Assembly: GCA_026168455.1 (NCBI GenBank)
Contig: JANSJX010000048.1
Span: 62,001 to 126,000, forward strand
From: Theocolax elegans
Lineage: Eukaryota > Arthropoda > Insecta > Hymenoptera > Cerocephalidae
Direction of reading: 5' to 3'
DNA length: 64,000 nucleotides
Of this stretch, positions 1 through 11,050 are shown one piece after another (position 1 is the stretch's first letter; each line of letters opens with the position of its first letter). Made by a program: the position numbers and the translations under genes. The notes beneath the pieces were generated by a model. The model had not been told where the DNA came from. It saw only the letters and a program-made list of their open reading frames with translations, and made no database searches.

Positions 1-1
1 G

Positions 2-304
2 GCTAACCATTTCACTAAACTCAATACCCCTGGCCAAAATCCCCGCTCCTCCTCTCGCCATCCACCCAAATCACTCATGTATCTTCCACCACGCACAGAA
101 GCTTTAAATAAATCATTTGTTATCACCTCCACCCGCATTCTAAATCAACTTCCATCCATCACTTTCAATCCATCATGCATAGACAAGTTCAAAATCACAC
201 TATTTAATCATCTGTTTGGGCTCGACCAAACAGCCTGGTCTTCACGGGTCATGAATGAGGGTTTGATACCGCGGCCCATCCCTCACGTGGACGAAGCTGC
301 ATAG
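2..304 (+). pseudogene. LINE reverse-transcriptase ORF, C-terminal end
   Basis: The frame is open from the first bases of the window to a stop at 302-304, so only the C-terminal ~100 residues are visible. The segment with PPRTEALNKSF followed by RILNQLPSITF resembles the tail of non-LTR retrotransposon ORF2 proteins, where a basic stretch is followed by an 'aa-x-WNsLP' type motif and a short helix; here the usual Trp is Leu. The RT catalytic core would lie upstream of the window. It is followed by an AT-rich 3' UTR. Family assignment (Jockey/CR1/RTE-like) is inference. Confidence 0.55.
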
Positions 305-651
305 TCGCGTTTTTTATGTTAAGCATCGCTATTATGTGCATAGTACAACTCTAATTGTAAGTTTATTTTATTTATTTCATTACGGAGTGTACATGATTTT
401 ATAACATTGTTTGTTTATCTTTTTTAATTTTAAGTATAAGAGAGTTTTATTTTGCGAGCGTTTAATTATTGTTACTTAGTTTTAAGTATTTATTTATTTA
501 TTTTGTACATATTTTATTTTATTCCATTGTTTTATTACTGTTTTATCATCTTTATTACTGTTTTTATCATCTTTACAATTTTATTTTTATATAGTCTTAA
601 GATTCTTAAGTCTTAGTTTCAACCCCATAAAGGCCAAAAATAAAGCTCAAT
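305..651 (+). mobile_element. 3' UTR and tail of the LINE
   Basis: AT-rich non-coding DNA follows the ORF stop and ends with AATAAAGCTCAATCAATCTC, which runs into a CT microsatellite. The AATAAA and simple-repeat tail are consistent with a LINE 3' terminus. The exact end and target duplication cannot be set because the 5' end is outside the window. Confidence 0.45.
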
Positions 652-900
652 CAATCTCTCTCTCTCTCCCTCTCTCTCTCTCTCTCTTTTTATATCTATA
701 TATATATATATCTTATTCTCCATGTATCTCTAACATACTCTCCCGCTCTCTCACCTTCTCTATCTCTCTTTCTCTTTCTCATAATCTCTCCCTCTCCTCG
801 GTCTCTCTCTCGCTATCTTTCTCTCTTACTTTTATTCTTACTCTTTCTCTATCATACACTTCCTCCCTCTCTCTGTCTCTCTATCCCTCCCTCTTAACAC
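652..900. repeat. CT-rich microsatellite
   Basis: Interrupted (CT)n/(TCTC)n with a short (TA)n block near 690-711. It begins at the apparent LINE 3' end and may have grown from its tail. From 901 to 1157 the sequence is AT-rich with nothing recognisable. Confidence 0.85.
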
Positions 901-1157
901 GTATTTATTATAAAAAATATGTTTTAAGTATATAAAATACGATATAATCTGTTGTGGGGGCTGTTTTTATATCTTAAAAATGCTTGTGGAAGCGAAAACA
1001 TTATTATCTATACGCAAATTATTTTAATTTAATAAAAAAAATCTCAATTTCTGTAATTACATAAAACCATTTAAGTAACGTAAATTGTGACCTCCCTTAT
1101 TCTGATTGTGATAATCTACTTTCTCTTATGATTAGTAACATAATTTATGAATAACAG

Positions 1158-1250
1158 CTGCTGAACAGGTGTCAGTAAATGACAATCAATCAAATGAAAT
1201 AAATGTGCCATGTGGCGAAACCGATAAAGGCAACGATAATAAATACGATG
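1158..1250 (+). other. candidate internal exon (93 nt)
   Basis: A 3' splice-site-like AATAACAG precedes position 1158 and a donor-like GTAATTTT follows position 1250. In the frame with two leading bases it is open throughout and gives a hydrophilic peptide starting AEQVSVNDNQSNE. It has the same phase at both ends, like the candidate at 32166-32261, which also ends in a single G before GTAATTT. No family is recognised and composition alone could explain it. Confidence 0.22.
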
Positions 1251-1502
1251 GTAATTTTTAAATTTATGTTGGTACTATAAGTAATATGGTTACATTTATT
1301 TATTGCGTTTATTGACTGTATTTATTCTCTATATTTATCTATTTATTCAATGCTTACAATATTGCATAGTACCAGGTGATTGTTCTATATTAAAAATTTT
1401 ACATTATTTTGTATTAATTGTTAGGTTTTGGAGAGATTTAAAACTGAAGTAGCGTTGGTGCATAGCGAGGATATCATAAAATCATTGTATCACATAATAT
1501 CG

Positions 1503-1597
1503 TTCGATACGTATCCGAAAGATGATTCTCGACTCACTTCGTTCGGGCGATAAATCCGCACTCATTCGAAAACCAACACTTTCGGACTTGTATCAAA
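1503..1597. repeat. imperfect palindrome
   Basis: GATACGTATCCGAAAG at 1506-1521 is mirrored by CTTTCGGACTTGTATC at 1579-1594, and the inner parts also pair partly around a centre near 1550. It looks like a fold-back repeat related in layout to the one at 2342-2489. The flanking 1251-1502 and 1598-1810 hold only AT-rich DNA. Confidence 0.5.
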
Positions 1598-1813
1598 AGA
1601 TACTATTGCACTGACCACTATTTTGCAATATCGTGGGCATAAATGGGATTTTTATAAGCCGAGAAATGTGCAGAAGACTATTTTTTTAATACTTCGTACA
1701 AAATTTTTAAACACGGGAGGGAGAAAGATTCTGACGTATTTTTTACTCTCGCTTCATTTGAACGCAAACGGCACTCGAAACAAAAATTTATTTTCTTTCC
1801 CTTGTTAAATAAT

Positions 1814-2353
1814 GTACTATTTCAACACTGGCGTGCGGAAAGTTCAATTTTCGAAGCGTGTAGGATGCTTTGAAAATAAACAATCCCGTTCGTGCTTTGA
1901 AATAAGATTCCTTTTTGCACGCGATATATTGAAAGTCGCCGGCGACACAATTGTTTATATTGTTACAATAAATATGAGTGCTAAAACTAAAGATTAATTG
2001 ATTCGTTCATTATTATAATTTTACGATTATTTTTTTTAAGACGTATGTGAATTTTCTAATTAGGAAATATAATTGTACTGTTTCTGCATACGCAGGTACT
2101 TTTTTTTGTTCTCAAATGAATTAATAAATAATTGTGTGTACTCAAATTATTGTGTTTCATTATTTCTTATTATAATTATATAATGTTTTTTTTTAATATG
2201 GATGAACAGCGCCCGACACCGGCCATCAGTCACTCGCTACGCTTGTGCCTGCAAATGCCGGTGGGCGCTGATCAATCTTTTCTCTCCGTCTCTCTCTTGC
2301 TTTCTATATTTTTTTGTTCAACTTTCCGCAACTTGTGTTGAAAAGTAGTATAC
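1814..2353. mobile_element. candidate non-autonomous TIR element
   Basis: GTACTATTTCAACACTGG.. with GCGGAAAGTT just inside, at 1814-1847, recurs in inverted form at 2316-2353. The interior is non-coding and includes a CT-rich patch. The arrangement suggests a MITE of about 540 bp. No target duplication could be defined and the right end overlaps the next palindrome. Confidence 0.35.
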
Positions 2354-2489
2354 GATACTCGTGCGGTGTAGTGTTCCTACTCATGCTCCTGCCGCCCGAG
2401 CGTAGCGAGTCCGTCGCTACGCTCGGGCGGCAAACGTCGCACTCGTGGGAACACCTATTTTCTGCACTTGTATCGTAATGTACTATTTT
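2342..2489. repeat. 148-bp palindrome with perfect 18-bp stem
   Basis: GCCGCCCGAGCGTAGCGA at 2392-2409 is the exact reverse complement of 2415-2432 with a 5-bp loop. The pairing continues outward imperfectly to GTAGTATACGATAC on the left and its counterpart near 2470-2489. This would form a cruciform or long hairpin; it is probably a fold-back MITE or the end of one. Confidence 0.7.
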
Positions 2490-3335
2490 AATTCTACGTG
2501 TACAAAACACGATCTTGCATGCGTGATTTCGAAGAAACGTGAATCAATTCGAGTTTCACACATGAAGATTTAATTCACTCTGTGTAATATATCGAATTAA
2601 AACTAATGAACGATAAAAATTAAAACACTGGTATAGAGAAACTCTGGCTACTGATTACAGATTTCTGCAATTGTTTCTTTTAAATATAGTTTTTAATTTT
2701 TCTTTTTTCTAAATTTTTTTAGCACACGCACAATTGTTACACATTGTAGAATGTGCCTTAAAAGGATGCCATACCCGACGAAAAATTGTTGTGCAGGTCC
2801 GTGCGATCTGTTTTATCGATACCCTACATAAAATTAACCTAACAGAAAATATCTGTGACGCCCTTGTATTATATACTAATACATATTTATGTGCATGCGC
2901 ACAGATGGCGCTAATAAGCGAAAATGTAACACAAGGTGCAGAACACAACGCTGGTAAAAGTTAATTACATTATTGATTGTAAAAAAATATATAACATTTA
3001 CTGTAAAAGTAAATGTATAGTTTACTGCAAAACTTGTAAGTACATAATATTATTAAATGTGTAACCATTCTATTGATTATAATTACAGTACCATAATATC
3101 TTACCTTTCAGTAAGTTTTTTTAATTTTAGTTTAAAGTAATAAGACATATATATAAACAAATGTTTTCTTTACTGTATACAGCAATATTATCAAATGGCT
3201 AATTATATTTGCAAACTGTTCTCCGATTATACATGTGTGATATAAATACACTATTATAAATACAAAAAATTCAAGTATTAGTACATATGTACTAACTCTG
3301 CACTTTGCGTACACTTTGTTTTATATTACTGTAAT
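2490..3335. other. non-coding AT-rich stretch
   Basis: No recognisable gene. A splice-bounded-looking open piece at 2904-2955 (after GCGCACAG, before GTAAAAG) is too short to call. CAGATGGCGCT at 2903-2913 resembles a YY1/Pho-type site. Confidence 0.5.
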
Positions 3336-3608
3336 TGTACTTTATGGCAACATGTACTGCACGTACATTTTATATGGTAACGTGTACTGTACATACACTT
3401 TATGGTAACGTTTATTGTCCATACAGTTTATGGTAGTGTGAAGTGTGTGTACACTTTATGAAACGTGTACTGTACGTACACTTTATATGGTACCGTGTAC
3501 TGTACATACTCTTTTTGGTAACGTGTACTATACGTACACTTTATGATAACGTGTACTAGACGTACACTTTACTGTTACGTGGACTGCACGTGCACTTTTT
3601 GGTAACGA
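3336..3608. repeat. degenerate ~30-bp minisatellite
   Basis: About nine diverged units resembling GTACACTTTATGGTAACG plus GTGTACTGTAC. Units contain a self-complementary GTACTGTACGTACAC-type core, so each can fold. The stretch 3609-4114 beyond it is AT-rich without features. Confidence 0.75.
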
Positions 3609-4114
3609 AATGTCAGTCGGTATTGTCCTTTTTAATCTACACTTTGATTCGCATTGCAATTTAATTGTAAATTTTGATTTATAATAGATTATAACTAAAG
3701 TTCAATTTTCATTGCCATCGTTTTAACACATATATACTTTGTATAGTTTAAAATGGAGTTTCAATTGTTAAAGTTTTCAATATTTGTTAATATTAATAAA
3801 CTATTTATTTCCCCACAATGTCCACAATTATCTCAACTATTTAGTATGTTTAATTCAATGTTTTAACCACTATTAAATTAAGCACTGAGCAAAACAGTTA
3901 TTGATAACCCACAAGAAAACCTTCTTCTAGAGAGGCCGTTGAATACAATTGCAAATTTTTTATTTATCCTGAATATATATACATATATTGATTACAAAAT
4001 TTATATTTATTATGATGCAGTAGAATAACTGACAATATATAATACATGGTAATATTATAACCTAACATAACCTAATAGAAGTGCAACTTGAAATCGTAGT
4101 CCGTTTGTGAGTGC

Positions 4115-4159
4115 AGGAGGTGCGTGTGATCGTCGAGCCGAACTGTGCACGCACCTTCT
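4115..4159. repeat. isolated hairpin related to the satellite hairpin
   Basis: AGGAGGTGCGTG at 4115-4126 pairs with CACGCACCTTCT at 4148-4159 and encloses a GATCGTCGAGCCGAAC-type loop. Layout and arms match the GGAGGTGCGAGC hairpins of the ~276-bp satellite at 7070-8732 but the surrounding sequence does not. Confidence 0.5.
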
Positions 4160-4241
4160 AGAGGGAACCGTCGTCTGCTAGTTCCTAACAAGCTCAGTCG
4201 ATATATGACTATTCATGCAAAATTATTTACTATATACACTT

Positions 4242-4952
4242 TGTAACGGTCACGCTGGGGTTTAGAGCGTGATGACAAAGGCGAAATAAACGATCGATAA
4301 AAATAGTAATAATGTATTACAATAATAGATAAAGGGGTTTGGGCGCCAGCCGCGTATAATCGCGGCGAATTTATAACACGACTGCTCGGCTGTTTGCTGC
4401 ACGGAAAAAGGTTGAGAAGTGGGAGATATGAGAAGCACACTTACGAAAAACGTAATGAATGCAGTTCACCTACTGCGAAGGCGTGCACCAATGTTGTCGG
4501 TATGGAGATCGTCTCCTGAGTTGCCGCTCGAAATGCTGCTTTCCTCACACACATACACACGCACAAGCTAATGTTGTCGCGATGAATTTCGGTGCTGCTG
4601 GAAGTTCCATATTGGTGTTTGTTGTTGCTGAAGGTTCGCTGCTAGATAATTCTACTGATTCCTGGTACGTCTCGTAGAGGCAGTACGATGTTATGAGATG
4701 CCTCTCCTGATCATTGATGTACCTTCCTAGAGAGCTACGATATGAGACCAGGTTCATCGTATATCAGCCATCATCTTGCTGTGCTGCTTGTGTGCTAGTG
4801 GGGTTAGCGTTGGGTTCATAGGATGGCTGGGGTGCGTTTAGGTATGTTTTAATGTAGATAAAATATATGCTTAGTATTGTGAGGGTAGGTAGAGTAGTTT
4901 AGGTTAAACTCGCTCGCTTAACACAGTGACAGGTACAAAGTACCTTGTCACA
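4242..4952 (-). repeat. candidate solo LTR
   Basis: On the minus strand the block starts TGTGACAAGG and ends CGTGACCGTTACA, i.e. a TG...CA unit of ~711 bp, GC-richer than its flanks and without an ORF of recognisable type. No internal region or convincing target duplication is visible, so solo LTR is inference. The tandem-duplication breakpoint (4258) falls 16 bp inside its left edge. Confidence 0.4.
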
Positions 4953-6610
4953 ATTTATATATGATTACGCATTTTTATAAATATAAATCATTATTAAATG
5001 TTTTAAAATCTATGAAAAATTAAAGTTTTTTAATAAACCGATTATTAATTTCGTATACCCAGATAAATAGCTGTAAGTCGTCGTTGTCCGTTTACCGAGT
5101 GTAAAACCACTTATTTACAATTTTAATAATTTCTTTAAATTGTTGCATATTTGTGGTAAACTCAATGATCTTGGTCATTTTTTTTAAACTTCATGTAAGA
5201 ACTTTTATGTATTTACATTCAATTAGTCTATTTTGAGTTATAAAAGCTTAACAGTTAAGAAAAGAAATGTACAAATTACTATGTTTGGTATCTAAAAAAT
5301 TAGACCACTCTATCCAAAACATGTAGGAAAAGGCATTCTCAAATGTTACAGAAAACTAAAAATATTTTGTCTCCTTCTCGATTTGACAAAGAATTGCCTA
5401 TACATACATAAATAATGGTGTTATGAATATTTCGTGTAGAGAAATCTTAACAATCACAGATTTTTATACATAGTTTATAACATGTATGTATATAGTTTAA
5501 GCATGCTACTTAATTTAATTAGGTTTTATATTTTAGATTATGCTTTTTACATTTTGTACAATAATATATACTTTTCGATACGTATTTTTAATTGCTAATT
5601 ATATATTCATGTTTATTTTAATTATGTTTATTGTTCATTTTTAACCCATAATTGTCGAAAATTATTGTATTACGTCATTTCATATTCTTATTAAATATAG
5701 GTAAAATAGGTATGTAGGTCCTCAAGAGATGTATTAGCGCAGCCTGGATGAATTATTTATTTATTTCGTATTATAACAATGAGGCTATCATTGCACAAGT
5801 GTGATTTAATAAATACTACGTTTGCCTAGTTATAAAAGATTAAATATTTTATTTATAACAATAAAAACCTCCGATAATTCTCGTGTAAATAAAAACATGT
5901 TAAATTTAACTCTAATAGAGTTACTTTTCTTACTCTACCTTTAGAGTTAATTTTTAACTCTATCACTTAGAGTAGTTAATTAATTTAACTCTAATTCAAC
6001 TCTTAAGAACTGTTCTGTAGTGTTTGGCGACTCTGGCCTCTGTAATTTTGATAATTTGTAGAATTACTATCCTACGTAATTTATATCTAATCTATGAAAA
6101 AGAATGTCGATTGTTGCCTCATAAAGTGTAAGTCATACTTGTGTTCTCATATAAAGTGTAAGAGTTGTGCCTATATATTTGTATATATAAAGACCTATTG
6201 TTACTGTTCGCGAATAAATCAAGATCTTGTATAAAAAAGTAATTAAATTACCAGAAGTGATTAATATATATTTCCTAAACATTATTAACGTAAAAATAAA
6301 ATTAATTTAAAAAAAAATTCTTCAGTTAATTTTCTCAATTTTTAGACCATCAATTCTGTACAAAGATAAATAAATAGCTAATGAATTATAAAGTGACATG
6401 TCATTCAAGAGTAATTTGAGGTTCTGCAGGGGATTATCTTAGAAATCTCCATAATAGGTTTATAAACTAATTTATTAACGTAAAGAACCTAAATAGTCCT
6501 TCGCTGACCAATTTGACTTCAGAACGCCCACCTCCAAACAGTGGTGGGAAGCAGATCTAAATTTACTATGTAGGGCATAATAAATCCCAATTGCCGAGTA
6601 CATATATATA
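4953..6610. other. AT-rich spacer, no gene
   Basis: No coding region is supported. A cluster of TTAACTCTA/TAGAGTTA words in both orientations lies at about 5900-6004 and can pair locally. The copy at 18275-19934 is essentially identical. Confidence 0.6.
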
Positions 6611-6626
6611 TATATATTCTAAAAAT

Positions 6627-7053
6627 GACCGACGCGGTGGCGGAGTGGTGGAAGCGCACCTCGGCCGATCGCGAAAGTTAAGCAGCGCTGAGCGCGGTTA
6701 GTACTTGGATGGGAGACCATTCTCGTGCGGCTTTCGTGATCGGTTAGGTGTTTTTCACATTCCACAACGTGAGCGGGAGGTGTGAAACATTCGGTTTCGG
6801 TGTCAAGGCCTACGCAATGTGACTTTGACACCCAAAAAGAATGTTTCGAATACACCGGCCATCTCGGATGAGGTTTTCCCTGCTTCACAGGTTTCCCTCA
6901 TCCACGGGCATAACCCCGGGCGAATGCGAGATGGTGGGGTTTTAAGGGAGGGATAAAGCACCCACACATAGGTGGACACCGTTAAAGTCCCCCAGGGGAT
7001 AAACGGTAGGAAGTGCCAGGAAAAAAGAGGGCACAAAATCAAGAATAAAAAAA
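6627..7053 (+). mobile_element. composite 5S-rRNA-type SINE, copy 1
   Basis: A 427-bp element bounded by a 16-bp direct repeat TATATATTCTAAAAAT (6611-6626 and 7054-7069) and ending in an A-rich AATAAAAAAA tail. Near its start TGGCGGAGTGGTGGAAGC resembles a pol III A box. At 6672-6717 AAGTTAAGCAGCG and GGTTAGTACTTGGATGGGAG match the internal control region of 5S rRNA. The rest is unrelated to 5S. This fits a SINE3-like element transcribed by pol III and moved by a LINE. It is not a functional 5S gene. Confidence 0.85.
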
Positions 7054-7069
7054 TATATATTCTAAAAAT

Positions 7070-8732
7070 TAGAAAAATAATTCAATCATAACCTCTCTCA
7101 GTCTACAGCGACGGATTCTGTAGGAGGTGCGAGCACCGATTCGGGCAGTCTGCCGCTCGCACCTCCTATTCTTTCAAATACACTGTATTATGTCGACACT
7201 CAATGTTGGGTACAATATTTGTTTAATTACAATTATTTAATTTATTGACAGCTTCGGGACGGGGTAGAGGCATATTATTAATAACCATTTAAAGTGTATA
7301 AAAAGTAAAAAATTTGAAACTCTGTTAAAATATTCTATAAATTTGAAAAATACGGATTGGAAACATAACTTCTCTCAGTCTAAAGCGACGGATTCTATAG
7401 GAGGTGCGAGCAACGATTCGAGCGGTCTGCCGCTCGCACCTCCTATACTTTCAAATACATTGTATTATGCCGACAGTCAGTGTTGGGTACAATCTTTGTT
7501 TAATTACAATTATTTAAATTATTGACAGCTTGAGGACGGGGTAGAGCTATATTATTAATAAACATTTAAAGTGTATATAGCAAGTACAAAATTTGAATTT
7601 TGTTAAAATATTCTAAAAATTTAATAAATAAGAATTCAATCATAACCTCTTTCAGTCTACAGCGAGAGACTCTATAGGAGTCCATAGGAGACTCTATAGA
7701 GCATGCAACGATTCGGGCCGTCTGTATTTCCGTGCAAGTAAAAGTAATATATATATATCTGGTTTTACTTGCACGGATATACAGGCGGCCCGACTCGTTG
7801 CATGCACTTTCTATCGAGTCTGTTGCTGTATACTGAGAGCGTTTATGATTAAATTCTAATTTTTCAAATTTTTAGAATACTTTAACACGATTTAAATATT
7901 GTGCTTGTTATACACTTAAAATGTTTATTAATAATATGTCTCTACACCGTCCCCAAAATGTCATAAATTTAAATAATTGCAATTAAACAATTATTGCACC
8001 CGACACCGAGTCTCGGTATAATACAATGAATTTAAAAGTATAGGAGGTGCGAGCGGCAGACGGCTCGAATCGTTGCTCGCTCCTCCTATAGATTCCGTCG
8101 CTATAGACTAAGAGCATTTATGATTGAATTCTTATTTTTCAAATTTATAGAATATTTTAAACTAAATTCAAATTTTGTACTTGCTATACACTTTAAATGT
8201 TTATTAACAATATGCCTCTACCACATCCTGAAGCTGTCAAAAAGTTAAATAATTGTTATTAAACAATTATTGCACCCGACATTGAGTATCGGTATAATAC
8301 AATGTATTAGAAGTATAGGAGGTGTGAGCGGCAGACGGCTCGAATCGTTGCTCGCACCTCCTATAGAATCCGCCTTCAGACTGAGAGAGGTTACGTTTCC
8401 ATTCGTATTTTTCGAATGTTAACGATATTATCACATAAACTCTAATTTTGTAATTGCTATACATTTAAAATATTTATTATTAATATGCCTCTACCCCGTC
8501 CTCAAGCTGTCAATAATTTAAATAATTGTAATTAAACAAATATAGCATCCAACATTGAGAGTTGGCATAATACAATGTATTTGAAAGTATAGGAGGTGCG
8601 AGCTGCAGACGGCCCGAATCGTTGCTCGCACCTCCTATAGAATAAAACGCTATAGACTGAGACAGGTTACGTTTCCATTCGTATTTTTCAAATGTTAGCG
8701 ATATTGTAAAACAAACTCTAATTTTGTACTTG
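7070..8732. repeat. ~276-bp hairpin satellite, inverted array, copy 1
   Basis: Units of about 275-277 bp each carry one hairpin with arms TAGGAGGTGCGAGC and GCTCGCACCTCCTA around a conserved CGATTCG-containing loop. Hairpins are at 7121-7168, 7397-7446, 8039-8090, 8315-8365 and 8589-8639. Units left of ~7755 run in one direction and units to the right in the other. The array continues at 29634 on the far side of the gypsy insertion. Confidence 0.9.
7701..7805. repeat. central hairpin of the inverted satellite array
   Basis: Arms of 44 bp (7701-7744 and 7762-7805) pair nearly perfectly, starting GCATGCAACG and closing on an AT-rich loop. Both arms hold the AACGATTCGGGCCGTCTG-like core seen in each satellite hairpin. 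This is the dyad about which the unit orientation flips. Confidence 0.8.
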
Positions 8733-8736
8733 CTAT

Positions 8737-10481
8737 TGCAACAATACTATTTCATGAAATTAAATAATAATAATAAATAAATAAGTAAAATGCGCGAAAT
8801 GGAAAAAATCATATATTTCGACAGTCTACTGCTATGTATGTTTCCCCTTAACGCGACGCGGGGTCTCCAAATACTTACGCGACGACGAAGATCCGCACAA
8901 AGAGGAAACCGAGAACACGTGTACGACTATTAATTAATCTAATATTTTTTCTATTATTATTAGAACATTAATAAATTAAACAATTTATTTTTTACTATTG
9001 CTTTGATGAAATCGAGTTTAACACTCTTCCATTCAATGAATCGATAATTTCCTTTTCTATCATATTAAATAACAAAAAAAAGTCATAAACTTATAAAATA
9101 TCTTTGAAAATCTAGGTGCGCATGCCCAATATATGCGTAATTAGAGTTAACCCTTTGCGCACCAGATTATCTAATCCTTCATCTAGTATAGCGAGATAAT
9201 TTACTCGGGAGCTGAGTATCGCCGGGGATTCTCGCCAGTCACTTCCGAACATTCAACAGAGTTAGCCGAAGAACAAAAAGCTTAAGGGAGTTCCCTATAA
9301 ACGTTGAAGTAGTAAGTATGCTGCACTCCGGAAAACCCTAGTCCTTTGTCCTTTCCTTTTTAGGAGCTGGGTAGTCCTAGCGGCGACAGGCCCCGAGTGG
9401 TCCCGTGTTTTACATGGGACTGCGAAAAGTTCTTTTTTTTAAACAGGTAAAAGAGTTCCGACTCTGACCCTTGAGTGCGCCCCATCCGTAAGGATGACGT
9501 CGATGCCTGAGGCTAGTCTGGGTGAACCTTAAGGTTCTGTAATACCCCTTTAGAAATCGATCGCCAAGAATCCGGAGAAGATTTATCTTCCGCGTCGCGA
9601 ATTAAAATTTTAATTTTGAATTTCGATAACGGAATGGGAAATTTCGTGATACCGTCGCGCGTTAATTTTTTATTTTTAGAGTGAACGCAAAAAGTTGTTC
9701 TTTATGTTTTCGCGTCGCGAATACCGACTACAGATTCGATCAGTTAGTTTTTATGTTGAAGTTTTATTTTATGCTTAATTCGGGAATTCGCGTAATTACA
9801 TAAAAAAATGTATGTCGAGCCACGTCGCGAATAATTCAAAGTATTATATTATGTTCACCTACAAAACCAAGATGTACTTTGATTATGTGTTTAAATAAAT
9901 TGAAAAAAGAGCCAAGGGCCAAAAAATTTAATTTCTATTGTTTTTTTTATTTTTGCATGCAATAATTCACCCTCTCACGTCCAAAATATGCAAGTTCTTT
10001 AATAAATAAAATTTAAATATTTATACTTTCTGAAAAAATGCAACCGGAAGAACCCGCATCGGAGGAGATCGACCAATTCTCAACAATGTGACTTTCCGCA
10101 TGGAATATTAATTTTTTATTCAATATTATTTAATTTTCTTATAATCGCAAAGGTTATTATAAAATGCATGAATCTTTTTTTTTTATTTGATTTTATTAAA
10201 TCTTATATTTTTCTTTTCTCTTATTATTTTTAACTTTTTTGATTGCACTTGGATGACGCAGTTAAGGATATGGTTGCCACCGAGGAATTATTGAACGTTG
10301 AACAACAAACGTTCATAAGTTATATAGATAATCTGTTTTTTATAGTTAAATAACATTAACTTACTGTATCTCCATATATTAAATCAAATTTTACGTTGCA
10401 TAAAATGGTATAAGATTTAATTTATCTCTATTTTTGAATTGGTTAACTAAATCTCCATATAAATAACAAAAGTAAGTTGTA
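8737..10481 (+). repeat. 5' LTR, copy 1
   Basis: Begins TGCAACAATA and corresponds to the LTR that ends in TTTGCA at 29629; here the end reads TTGTA. It contains four CGTCGCGA-type words at 9592, 9652, 9712 and 9822. It differs from the 3' LTR by scattered substitutions and small indels, so the insertion is clearly older than the segmental duplication. Confidence 0.85.
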
Positions 10482-10711
10482 TAAAATGGTACCCTTGATG
10501 GGACTTGCATTTAAGGTTCATGAGAGGTTAAGACTGCATAAAATTGAAGAAATTAAATTATAATTTTGGATCTTGGCTCTGTAGATTCGATGTTCACTAA
10601 CATGTTAATGTATAATAGAAACGAACTAATAATTTCGTTGTAGTGAGACATCCACGTCTAACCGCATCTAGGTTTATAAAAAAATCTGTCGAGTAGGCGA
10701 CCGACGCCCAA

Positions 10712-11050
10712 ATGAGCAAAATTGAAGAAAGCGGGATATTAGCGAATCTCGCGAAAAACGTCTCGGAGTTAGAGGACAGAGTGTCGCGAATTGAGACGGA
10801 AGTGCGAAATGTTACAGAATTACTCCTCGTGACGATCCAGGAGTTTAAAAAAAGTGCGGTAAATTGGAAATCGACACGGGAAATTTTAAATGAAAATTTT
10901 TTAAAAATCAACGAAAGGCTTGACCAATTAAACTACAACGCGTTGCGATCGTCGCGGCGTATGGAGCGGTTTTGGGATGGACTCACCATCATAGCAAAAC
11001 GACTGGACAAAGTCCAAAAGAAAAAATTAGGTGTGTGTAACACATTGTAG
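10712..11050 (+). CDS. gag-position coiled-coil ORF (112 aa), copy 1
   Basis: An ATG-started 112-residue ORF sits where gag is expected, ~230 bp after the 5' LTR. It shows heptad-like spacing over roughly residues 8-85, so a coiled coil is likely. There is no CCHC knuckle and no capsid homology that I recognise, and it is far shorter than a normal gypsy gag. The end overlaps the open pol frame (from 11041) in another frame, as in a programmed shift. It is identical in all three copies. Function unknown; probably a gag remnant or a small nucleocapsid-free gag. Confidence 0.6.
   Translation: MSKIEESGILANLAKNVSELEDRVSRIETEVRNVTELLLVTIQEFKKSAVNWKSTREILNENFLKINERLDQLNYNALRSSRRMERFWDGLTIIAKRLDKVQKKKLGVCNTL

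Noticed and set aside
4459..4757. ORFs in the 4242-4952 block
   Set aside because: No homology, overlapping on both strands, inside a solo-LTR-like repeat.
6672..6717. 5S rRNA gene
   Set aside because: Only the internal control region matches; the rest of the 427 bp is unrelated and it has a target duplication and A-rich tail.
6619..7042. Open frames on the minus strand over the 5S-type SINE
   Set aside because: They lie wholly in a SINE and are duplicated with it.
7070..8732. CRISPR-like array (regularly spaced hairpin repeats)
   Set aside because: Spacing of ~276 bp with repeated, not unique, spacers in a eukaryotic satellite.
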